A stretch of 15,289 nucleotides of DNA from Phlegmacium glaucopus. Taxonomy: Eukaryota > Basidiomycota > Agaricomycetes > Agaricales > Cortinariaceae. Below, in pieces: positions 8,664 to 15,289 of the stretch (positions within the stretch are counted from its first letter, which is position 1; each line of letters begins with the position of its first letter). The position numbers and the translations under genes were made by a program. The notes beneath the pieces were generated by a model that had not been told where the DNA came from, made no database searches, and worked only from the letters and a program-made list of their open reading frames with translations. The stretch spans positions 97,732 to 113,020 of the forward strand of contig MU130643.1 of the NCBI GenBank assembly GCA_015039465.1. The letters run 5' to 3'.

Positions 8664-9388
8664 ACGTTATTGCACATCGGATATCCGTTTACGATTTTCT
8701 TGACCAGTTTCTTGTGTCCTGTCTCGCGACCTGACATCCAAAAAGGTTATGTGGCGGAATAACAATCGGTAAGAAACCCCATACCATGAGTGCCTGCCTG
8801 AGTCGTTCATTTGTTTCTCACACCAGACAAGTTCTCCTTAAGTTCTTTCAACTGTGAGCCATCTCTGCCCTCACTCCCGCAACTTCCTTATCTAACACAA
8901 CCACTTCCAGTTGTTCTTATGGATCAACAAGGTGATTTTCAGGGAGTTATGATTGCTGCTATTTGCATCAATAAGTTCGTCCTGGAGTTTTGTGGGTTTG
9001 GCTTGGGAAGGAAGCATTCAGCACGACGTTCTTTGGGGTCTCGCATGAGTTTCGTGTAGTCTGCTCGTCGGGCGTCCAGAACGTGGAATTTTGGGCATAA
9101 TTTTGAGAGTTCTTGGTCATCGCTTGCAGGCTGCGAATTTACTAGGCGTCCTCGGTCAAGGATCAAACTTTTATTAATTTACGTACCACTGGGAGAGGTG
9201 AAAAGGACCCCCAGAGGGAGGCTTCGCACTCGGAGGTAGAGAAGCCTGTCGAGGTTCATCCGATGGCCAATGCATTCGATGGTGTTTTGATTGGTGATTC
9301 CTGCACGGGATATTGAAGATGAGGAACAAGAACCGAGATGAGTGTTAGAGACAACTTGCCGCTTATGTAATCGAGAGCATTGAACGTT
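8664..9388. repeat. Duplicated block, copy 1
   Basis: Runs from acgttattgcacatcgg and is similar along its length to 12204-12897. A last patch, cgcttatgtaatcgagagc (about 9363-9381), matches tgtttacgtaatcgagagc near 13365, so copy 2 carries about 450 extra bases before that patch. Orientation is the same. On the + strand it has a start MSACLSRSFVSHTRQ (8787) like copy 2, but with small indels that end it early. On the minus strand it holds a version of the small spliced frame described for copy 2. It ends about 70 bases before the RCC1 gene. Confidence 0.8.
8936..9346 (-). pseudogene. Unknown spliced minus-strand frame, copy 1 (degenerate)
   Basis: Counterpart of 12553-12939. The minus strand reads GITNQNTIECIGHRMNLD near 9300, then a frame change, then a GT-AG intron of 56 nt starting gtacgt just before plus 9187. 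The second exon reads PASDDQELSKLCPKFHVLD, ARRADYTKLMRDPKERRAE and PKPNPQNSRTNLLMQIAAI before a TGA. Sharing of the intron and frame with copy 2 suggests it was once coding. The family is uncertain. The NTIE motif after a hydrophobic segment recalls the TTxE motif of DHHC palmitoyltransferases, but no DHHC box is convincing. Confidence 0.3.
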
Positions 9389-9457
9389 CCATCCAATGTT
9401 GTCGTCAAACAATTGTGCCGAACGGCCACCTGATGACTTGCCCGAACACAAACCACC

Positions 9458-10819
9458 ATGATAACACTATTATCGACTGGATCGAATGCGCATGGGCAAC
9501 TGGGCAATGGTACTCTGGACGATTCTCACATATTTCAACGTTGTTCTTTCACAAATCACCCACCCAACTCGTTGCCTCGAGGGACTTCAGCCGTTCTCAG
9601 TGTGGTTTCTGGTGCAAACCATACTTTGGTGCTTCTAGAGTCAATTGATCAGTTAGGACTGAAGACGAGGGAATTATGGGGCTGCGGTGACGGACGTTCA
9701 GGTCAACTAGGCAAAAGATACAAGGAAGACACCCTTTCAGGAAGTTCCACGACGAAGTTTAGAAAGATTGATTTGTCTCTCGAGGACTCCGGTCTTTCCG
9801 GCTATTCGTGTCGGCTGATCAGTGCATCTTGGGAGACGAGCTACGTTGTACTATCATGTGCTGGGAAAGGGGACGTTGTAATTTCCATGGGATCTGACGA
9901 CTTTGGAGATCTCGGGGTTGGAGGAGGTTCTTCTACCAGGACTGGAAATCAATCTGCAAAAGATTTTCACGTGGTTAGGTTCGACCATCTTTCTACGCCT
10001 TCAGGTATTCGTATTACCCCTGCTGCTCTTCGAGTAGAATCTATCACTTCGGGTCAACGACATACCATCGTCCATATACAAATATCGGAACCAGTTAGTA
10101 TACCACTATACGTCGGATGGGGGACATCTAGGCATGGCCAACTCGGGCAAGCACCTTTATCCGACTCAAACCGTCCAACATTCACATCACTTCCACGGGT
10201 TATAGAAGTAGATGACATTGTATCATCTGCTCTCGGCATTCATCACAGTCTATTCCTCCACGCATCGTCCGGACAAATATCTGCTCTGGGATCTAATCGG
10301 AAGGGTCAACTCCAGTTATTACCATTGAAAAACGTTCGAAAGATCGGATGTACCTGGAATGGATCTTACGCAGTTGTCGAAACAAATGAAGAAGAATGGC
10401 GTATACATTGTTCAGGTAGCAACTCTCATGGCCAACTTGGATTGAAGACTGACCCACTGAACGCTGATATTCTTGGTTCTGGCGTCGTCTGTTTTTCGGA
10501 AGTCTTCAATTGTAAAAGTACATCTGTCGAAATCGCATGTGGAAGTGAGCACGTATTGGTCCTTTCCCATCGGAACATGGAAGATCGCTTTGTACAACAT
10601 GTATTGTGGGGATGGGGATGGAACGAACATGGGAACCTAGGGACTGGAAATACGGATGACACCCCCCTACCGTTCAAGATTTGGTCAAATGAACCTGACT
10701 TTGGTTCTCGATTCGAAGGAGTGCATGAGTTAATTGGAATTTGGGCTGGCGTCGGTACAAGTTGGATTTGCTGTTCACTCAGCGAGCATTATGGTCGTAA
10801 GTGGTTCTCCATAAAATAA
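9458..10819 (+). CDS. RCC1-repeat beta-propeller protein (Ats1/Kti13-like)
   Basis: Intact 453-residue frame with no introns and a good start context (accATGa). RCC1-type repeat signatures recur through the protein: GSNAHGQLGNG near residue 8, GCGDGRSGQLGK near 75, GSDDFGDLGVGG near 145, GWGTSRHGQLGQ near 225, GSNRKGQLQLL near 280, GSNSHGQLGLK near 320 and GWGWNEHGNLGTGN near 390. Seven repeats would close a seven-bladed propeller. Small fungal RCC1 proteins of this layout resemble yeast Ats1/Kti13, a partner in the Elongator tRNA-modification and diphthamide pathways; this assignment rests on layout, not a search. No Ran-GEF-specific feature stands out. A GTAAGT at 10796 near the stop could be a donor, so a further 3' exon is possible. 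It is the only complete, intact gene in the window. Confidence 0.85.
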   Translation: MITLLSTGSNAHGQLGNGTLDDSHIFQRCSFTNHPPNSLPRGTSAVLSVVSGANHTLVLLESIDQLGLKTRELWGCGDGRSGQLGKRYKEDTLSGSSTTKFRKIDLSLEDSGLSGYSCRLISASWETSYVVLSCAGKGDVVISMGSDDFGDLGVGGGSSTRTGNQSAKDFHVVRFDHLSTPSGIRITPAALRVESITSGQRHTIVHIQISEPVSIPLYVGWGTSRHGQLGQAPLSDSNRPTFTSLPRVIEVDDIVSSALGIHHSLFLHASSGQISALGSNRKGQLQLLPLKNVRKIGCTWNGSYAVVETNEEEWRIHCSGSNSHGQLGLKTDPLNADILGSGVVCFSEVFNCKSTSVEIACGSEHVLVLSHRNMEDRFVQHVLWGWGWNEHGNLGTGNTDDTPLPFKIWSNEPDFGSRFEGVHELIGIWAGVGTSWICCSLSEHYGRKWFSIK

Positions 10820-10956
10820 ATGCTTATTCTTATCTATATACGGAAGTTTGGAGGGTAGTAATCATCATCATTGTATACCGTTCTTGATACTAATCTGTGG
10901 AAGTTTGCATACACTAGGGAAATAGTGGTTTAATTAGCTGGTTCGTATTATATCTT
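10820..10956. other. AT-rich intergenic stretch
   Basis: I see no gene here. It is the likely 3' untranslated and terminator region of the RCC1 gene and, on the other strand, downstream of a possible minus-strand terminal exon. Confidence 0.5.
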
Positions 10957-11094
10957 TCAAAAGTAATCATCTTCACGATCATTCAATGGTAAATTTGCCT
11001 TGACTGTTAAATTGGGACTCGTTTTGATTATGTTGGTCTTTGGGCACTCTGGCAGTGGAGCGTCCACAGCATTCGGCGGAGGCCAATAGTACAA
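10957..11094 (-). CDS. Possible terminal exon of an unknown minus-strand gene
   Basis: A 45-codon open stretch ending in TGA (10957-10959) reads LYYWPPPNAVDAPLPECP, then KTNIIKTSPNLTVKANLPLN and a DREDDYF tail. It is preceded on the minus strand by a good intron 3' end (tttaatatttttag) with branch-point-like words. The composition is protein-like, but I do not recognise it. I could not find an upstream exon that joins in the same phase without stops, so this could be a decayed gene or chance. Confidence 0.3.
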   Translation of the reverse strand: MYYWPPPNAVDAPLPECPKTNIIKTSPNLTVKANLPLNDREDDYF

Positions 11095-11326
11095 CTAAAA
11101 ATATTAAAGTATTAATAATTATTCTGCTGAGCAGACTTAGTAAGGAATACCATTAGATAGACCGAGACCTAGAGCTAGTAGTTCTCGACAAGGACCTACC
11201 GCTTCATTGGTCCATGAGTCCAAAGGTCATTTGTTCTTTTTCAATATCTACAAAACACAAATTATTAGACAGGTCCAAACTAAGAACTGGAGTTATAAAA
11301 ACAAACCTTATTGATGCTCAAAAAGA

Positions 11327-11901
11327 CTGTCCACGATGACACAGCGAGTATCTTCCCCAAGCCAACGGAAAACGCTCTTTGATCCCTAATTCTGCTCTGC
11401 CCTTCTCTTGCAAAACGCTGCGGATTGGCCACCATTGCAATCCTGTGTTCCTTTGATTGCAGGATGCCTCCCGAAACCTGCACCTAACACTCCGGCTAAA
11501 GTGAGATGAGGATTGGCCATACAATCTATCGTTTTAAGCTCCAAGTTGCGTGATGAAGGAGATTGAGTATTGCATAATCGCAGTGGGGCTTCTCGATTAT
11601 CCGTTCCCCAACAAATATATGTGCCATCAGGCCGGACTCGACATCCTCGGCGGCGGATGCTCGAAGAAGACCGCCATCTACGGCGACAAGAAACCCATCG
11701 TCAACGGACCCAGATGCGATGTGCCTCTTCACCACGTCGACAGGAATGTCCCTAGCATCCTCAACAACTTCGGGAAACGCTGGCTCGCCTATCATCCCTT
11801 CAACGTCATTGGAGTCGGATGAATCAAGCGAGAGCTCTTCGAAAAGGTTGAAAAGTTGTCGAACTGTGGTAGAATCTGGGGTGGGTAGTTCTCGGGATTA
11901 G
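11327..11901 (+). pseudogene. Possible decayed gene with Ser/Thr-rich exon, unknown family
   Basis: A start MTQRVSSPSQRKTLFDP (11336) meets a stop. After it the same frame reads QSCVPLIAGCLPKPAPNTPA to 11498. A GT-AG intron (gtgaga near 11499 to cgcag near 11583) then joins in phase to WGFSIIRSPTNICAIRPD and a Ser/Thr-rich tail (STSSAADARRRPPSTATRNP, then PSTSLESDESSESSSKR) ending at TAG 11899-11901. Such tails look like a disordered regulatory region. The in-frame stop and lack of a known domain leave it doubtful, and other frames over the same bases are also open. Confidence 0.25.
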
Positions 11902-12203
11902 TTGATGATGTTGTCCAGATTTTGACATGAATGATGGTCATTGAGGTTGTCAATCTTTGGAAGTTGGTGGCGAATTTGGGTGTCCTTGAGGCTAGGAACG
12001 GAAGATATACCTTGCCAGGCATGAAGCTGCATCCCATTTATCTTAGTCTTTCAGTCATTCGATTTTCGAAGTCGGCATTAGCATTGAAGTTGAATAAGAG
12101 TCTTCGTAATATGCTACTGGTGCTGCAAGGCGTTAGTTTAACACCTTCAATAAATCAGGAGAGAAGGCAAAGAGACCGTCAAGTTTCTCAACAGTGGCAA
12201 AAT
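11902..12203. other. Stretch without a recognisable gene
   Basis: A 92-codon frame (11931-12209, +) and an 81-codon frame on the other strand are open, but neither shows a recognisable motif or good splice context. I call no gene here. Confidence 0.4.
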
Positions 12204-12327
12204 CGTTAATTGCATATCGGATATCTGTTTACGATGCTATTGACCCGTTTCTTGCGTCGTGTCTCGCGATCTGACATCCAAAACAGTTATGTGGTGGAAT
12301 AACGGTCGGTAGAAGAAAGCTCATACC

Positions 12328-12510
12328 ATGAGAGCCTGCCTGAGTCGTTCGTTTGTTTCTCGCACCAGACAAAGTTCTTTCAATTCTGCCCCAGCCATCT
12401 CTGCCCTCTCTCCCGCAACTTCCCTATCTAACACAACCACTTCCAGTCGTTCTTATGCATCAACAAGGCAAATTTCAGGGAGTTACGATTACTGCTATTG
12501 GCACCACTAA
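12328..12510 (+). pseudogene. Mitochondrial-leader-like N-terminal fragment
   Basis: The frame starts MRACLSRSFVSRTRQSSFNS and continues through an Ala/Ser/Thr-rich part to SRSYAST. It is rich in Arg and Ser, without acidic residues in the first 45, and ends with an RSYAS-type processing motif, all typical of a matrix-targeting presequence. After it a neighbouring frame reads KFQGVTITAIGTTKFVL, faintly like the start of a mitochondrial Hsp70 (GIDLGTTNS), but the match is weak. No mature domain follows. The copy at 8787 has the same start with frame damage. Confidence 0.35.
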
Positions 12511-12552
12511 GTTCGTCCTGAAGTTTTGTGGGTTTGGCTTGGAAAGGAAGGA

Positions 12553-12939
12553 TTACGATTCCACGCAACGTTTTTTGAGGTTTCGCATGATTTTCGTGTA
12601 GTGTGCTCGTCGAGCTTCCAGAACGCGGAATTTTACGCATAATGTTGGATCATCGCCTACAGGCTGCGAATTTACTAGACGTCCTCAGTCAAGGATCAAA
12701 AACCCTATTAATTTACGTACCACTGGGAGAGGTGAGGGACCCCTAGAGGCAGGTTTCGCACCGGAAGTAGAGAGACCTATCGAGGGGTTAAACTCAGGGG
12801 TAACGAGGTCCATCCGAGGGCCAATGCATTCGATGGTGTTTTGATTGGTGATTCCTAGCACGGGATATTGGAGTATGAGGAGGAAGAACCGGAATGGAAG
12901 ATTGACGAACAGCGCTGTAGCAAGTGTGAGGTGGTGATG
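12553..12939 (-). pseudogene. Unknown spliced minus-strand frame, copy 2
   Basis: Exon 12939-12721 begins after a cag acceptor. It reads HHLTLATALFVNLPFRFFLL (one hydrophobic, membrane-like segment), then VLGITNQNTIECIGPRMDLV and a Ser/Pro-rich linker ending SPLPV. A 57-nt intron (12664-12720, gtacgt...ttcgcag) joins in phase to CVKFRVLEARRAHYTKIM and a stop at 12553-12555, earlier than in copy 1. The NTIE after a membrane segment recalls the TTxE motif of DHHC palmitoyltransferases. A possible ruined DHHC box (D-H-V-S-R-W) lies near 13120-13100 on this strand, but most key residues are absent. The family is unsure. Confidence 0.3.
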
Positions 12940-13434
12940 CTGAGTGCTAGACTGTGGGAGCTCGTAGATAAGATAACTGTTGCCCCAATGAATGTCTCAG
13001 GAAGATGATGGCTGAAAGGATGATAGGTTTTCTTGTCACGGTTTGTGAGAAGGGCTTTCGCGGTGCGAAAATGGGCACCTTGAGACCAGGCCGATTGGCT
13101 GACCAACGGGAGACATGATCCAAAGGCTTTCAGCTTTCAAATCCGAAATCTGAAGCTGAAGAGCCCGAAAGTCCTGAGCGTCGATTCTTTTTGGTAGATG
13201 AGCGCCCAAATTCAAACCAGCTGTAGCAAATACAAAAGGGAGCAGGTGCGCGGGTTGAAGGAAAAGACTTTAAATAGGTAGGATAAGAATTTTTCGCGGC
13301 TGAACGTGAACCTCGATGAAAGAAAGTTGTTGTTTGCGTAAGACTTGCATTGGTTCTACAGCTTGCTGTTTACGTAATCGAGAGCATCTTTCTTTCTGAC
13401 GCTTATCACTTACCACAACTCAGTGTTCAAGGAT

Positions 13435-14854
13435 ATGAAGCGCATCTTCAAGAAAATTATCAATCCCAAGAAATCAAAACATTCGTCTCTAACCATCAAC
13501 GATGCTCTGGGCTCCCCAGCAACTTCGATATCTACCATCAGAGCAAGCACCGCTGATCCCATGCTATCCGTTCCCGCTAATGCTGCGGCTGTAAACCCAC
13601 AATTTATTCAAGTCGCTGGCGTGACTGTGAGTGTTCAACTTCGCCCATCGCATCCTCATGTATTTAACTATCGTCATCGATCAGGCCGCCCATGACCTAG
13701 TCTCTACTTCAGTCTCTGCCCTAGCGATCAATGAGCGGGATGTAAGCATTCCAGTCACCAGCATTACTGTGAGCGTCCAACTTCGCCCATCGCATCCTTA
13801 AGCATCTAACCATCGTCAGCGACCAGACCGCCCATGATCTACTCTCTACTTCGGTTTCCACCTCGGCGATCCATGACCTTGCTCCCGTAAGCATCCCAGC
13901 CGCTGGCGTTAATGTGAGTGTTCAACTTAGTCCATCATATCTATCACTATTCAATCATCATTGTCGATCAGAGTGTCCATGGACTCCAAGTCTCCGCTTC
14001 GGTTTCCACTTCGGCTGTCGCTCCTGTAGCCCATCCGGAAAGAAATTCACCCTTACCTGATGCCGTAATATTGGGATCCATAGAATCGCAACAAAATCCT
14101 TCCGTGAGTTGCTTGCATCATGTGTTCTCGGCTTTCGCTGACGATGATAAGGCTCAACAATCTGTCTCGGGTCTCTTTGCGAATGCCCAGAATATCCTCA
14201 TTACTGGTGGCATTTTTGTAAGTCTTTCTCGTAGGTTGTGTGTACGATTTAGTAATAATTATACATATAGAACATTCTCCCTGCCAATACTAGTGAAGGG
14301 CAGATGAAGATCCCTGTAACTCAAAAGCCCAACTCCAGTCCAATCTTTACTGGACGGAAAGATGTGCTTGATAAACTTGGGAACATTTTTGTTCATCGTG
14401 CTACTGGTAGACTGATGTCAAGGCGCTCTTGCCTCCTCTGGGGATTGGGAGGGATTGGAAAGACCCAGATTTGTCTCAAGTTCATAGAAGAAATGTCTGA
14501 CATGTAAGGGTTCTTACTCTGCCATTCACAACACTGGATTCATTTCTTGATAGTTTTATGCATGTCTTCTGGATTGATGCCTCCTCTCATGAGAGCATGG
14601 AAATGTCTCTCAAGGGCATATCTAGCCTTCCTGCTGCCCAAGAGTCACATGTGGATGGCTCAGTTGAGCCTGTCCTCCAGTGGATATCTTCTCTGCAAGA
14701 AGAATGGTTGATTGTGTTTGATAATGCTGATGATCTTCCTGCAGAGACAGTAGACAAGTTCATTCCCTCATGCAACAGAGGTAATATTCTGATTACTAGC
14801 AGAAACCAATTCATGGGAAGGATTGTATCATTTGGGAACAAAATTGAGATCCAT
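13435..14854 (+). CDS. NB-ARC STAND (NLR-like) protein, 5' part, seven exons
   Basis: Fungal NLR-like signal-transduction ATPase. Exons: 13435-13626, 13685-13768, 13827-13913, 13972-14103, 14152-14217, 14271-14503, and 14554 onward. All introns are GT-AG and join in frame. The start MKRIFKKIINPKK is basic. A Ser/Thr/Val-rich N-terminal region made of repeated exons follows, then LFANAQNILITGGIFNI, a glycine motif common before mushroom NLR ATPase domains. The NB-ARC shows PIFTGRKDVL, Walker A GLGGIGKTQ (14442-14468), VFWIDASSHESM, Walker B WLIVFDNADD (14705-14734) and the sensor-like GNILITSRN. The putative 48-nt intron 14104-14151 is also open and ends in aag, so it may be coding instead. 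The good frame stops making sense after KIEIH (14854). As printed it runs 15 more codons to a stop at 14897-14899, because the following sequence is reversed. Such proteins are thought to act in non-self recognition; the C-terminal repeats lie outside the window. Confidence 0.85.
13627..13971 (+). repeat. Tandem exon-intron duplication in the NLR N-terminus
   Basis: Three introns, 13627-13684, 13769-13826 and 13914-13971, are each exactly 58 nt and are copies of one another (gtgagtgttcaactt...gatcag; gtgagcgtccaactt...gaccag; gtgagtgttcaacttag...gatcag). The exons between them are 84 and 87 nt and encode related peptides (AAHDLVSTSVSALAI... and TAHDLLSTSVSTSAI...). The next exon begins in the same style (SVHGLQVSASVSTSAV). 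The unit is about 142-145 nt. Phase is 0 at every junction, so adding or losing a unit keeps the frame. Confidence 0.88.
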
Positions 14855-15289
14855 TTATTGTATCAAGTACCGGAGAAGTCGTCGTCTAACCTTATATAGG
14901 AATCTTTATAACGATACTACTATCTTTCGTGTATAAACTTCATAATCGTAACGTCGGACCCGACGAACACGTAGTCACCTTACTGGTGGTCGGGAGGAAA
15001 GATAAAGAAACTTTCTTTCTAGGGTTCAGGGTATGTGACAAGATAATATGAAACTACGGGGACACTTAGATCGTAGACTGTAATCTCGGACTGCTACGTA
15101 ACTGTTAACGGAATTTATAACTAGTTATAGTGTAAAGGGTCGGAGTTATATCCGGGGTCGTACTAGTTATCGTTCTCCTTACGTCGGTTCAAGTTAGTGT
15201 TAGTGAGACCGTCGAAGATCTACGAGTCCGTTACCTAGGTTTATTGATCGAAAGTCTTCTTCTCGATATCGTAGACCATGTAGGTAAAG
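14855..15289. other. Mirror-written continuation of the NLR gene (reversed, not complemented)
   Basis: As printed, neither strand encodes anything recognisable. Read from 15289 back to 14855 without complementing, it gives 145 codons with no stop, beginning EMDVPDAIALLLKAS directly in frame after the H codon at 14852-14854. The peptide then shows SYLDPLPEHLEAARVIV, the ARC-type motif ELGCIPLAIDHAGAYIEAG, CDIDQYLRQLSMHRQALMS, YNRTVYGTWDLSFKEI and LQICAFYHHSNISKDIF, the order expected after NB-ARC in mushroom NLRs. The left edge is fixed at 14855 by frame and homology; the right edge is at or beyond the window end. A normal inversion would give the reverse complement, so this is most likely a data error or artificial change. 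Confidence 0.95.

Larger units (their letters stand above)
12204..13390. repeat. Duplicated block, copy 2 (with extra internal segment)
   Basis: Matches copy 1 (8664-9388) from tcgttaattgcatatcgg to about 12897, then again over a short patch near 13357-13384. The roughly 450 bases between are absent from copy 1, from either deletion there or insertion here. Relative to copy 1 the block shows many substitutions and small indels, so the duplication is not recent. It abuts the start of the NLR gene as copy 1 abuts the RCC1 gene. Confidence 0.8.

Noticed and set aside
12328..12601. Genuine mitochondrial Hsp70 gene
   Set aside because: Only a leader and a faint GTT-like phrase are present, in different frames; no ATPase domain follows.
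14587..14841. 84-codon minus-strand frame in the NLR exon
   Set aside because: Antisense to Walker B and flanking NB-ARC motifs; no motif of its own.
14855..15289. Explaining the tail as an ordinary inversion, an intron or a transposon insertion
   Set aside because: The reverse complement of the tail has no NB-ARC continuation, whereas the plain reversal gives 145 in-frame codons; an intron or insertion would not do that.
1..15289. CRISPR arrays, tRNA or rRNA genes, bacterial operons
   Set aside because: No spaced palindromic repeats, cloverleaf or rRNA-like sequence recognised; introns and element types are fungal.

Overview
The window looks like accessory DNA from a mushroom-forming basidiomycete (Agaricomycetes). 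The evidence is short GT-AG introns of about 48-58 nt, a chromodomain Ty3 retroelement, a calpain relic, a Kti13/Ats1-type RCC1 protein and an NB-ARC STAND (NLR-like) gene of the expanded mushroom type. Only two genes look alive: the RCC1-repeat gene (9458-10819, +) and the 5' part of the NLR gene (13435 onward, +). Most of the rest is decayed or repetitive.

Layout. 1-317: AT-rich, no gene. 318-7088: a dead Ty3/gypsy chromovirus on the + strand, lacking its 5' LTR and gag start. It reads gag zinc knuckle and protease (318-1504), RT/RNase H (3170-4988), and integrase, GPY motif and chromodomain (5492-6742), followed by a 315-bp 3' LTR (6774-7088). It carries single-base frameshifts, a nonsense codon and two nested insertions. 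The first is a 1.67-kb element flanked by CCAGC, with long inverted arms and a 10-bp minisatellite (1505-3169). The second is a 503-bp hAT-like non-autonomous element with an 8-bp target duplication (4989-5491). 7089-7384 holds two perfect hairpins whose core sequences recur fused together. 7385-8624 is a minus-strand calpain pseudogene. 8664-9388 and 12204-13390 are diverged direct copies of one block. They lie immediately upstream of the RCC1 gene and the NLR gene respectively, and hold remnants of a mitochondrial-type leader (+) and a small spliced minus-strand reading frame. 10820-12200 has only weak exon candidates.

Most important observation. From 14855 to the last base the sequence appears to be written BACKWARDS, reversed but not complemented. 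As printed, these 435 bases encode nothing recognisable on either strand. Read base by base from 15289 down to 14855, without complementing, they give 145 uninterrupted codons. These continue the NB-ARC protein exactly in frame after its last good codon (14852-14854), with the expected post-ARC motifs. No known DNA rearrangement does this, because an inversion gives the reverse complement. A data-handling error or deliberate alteration is therefore the best explanation. If it were real in DNA it would be unprecedented.

The NLR gene also has an N-terminal region built from tandemly duplicated exon-intron units, with three consecutive 58-nt introns that are clearly copies of each other.
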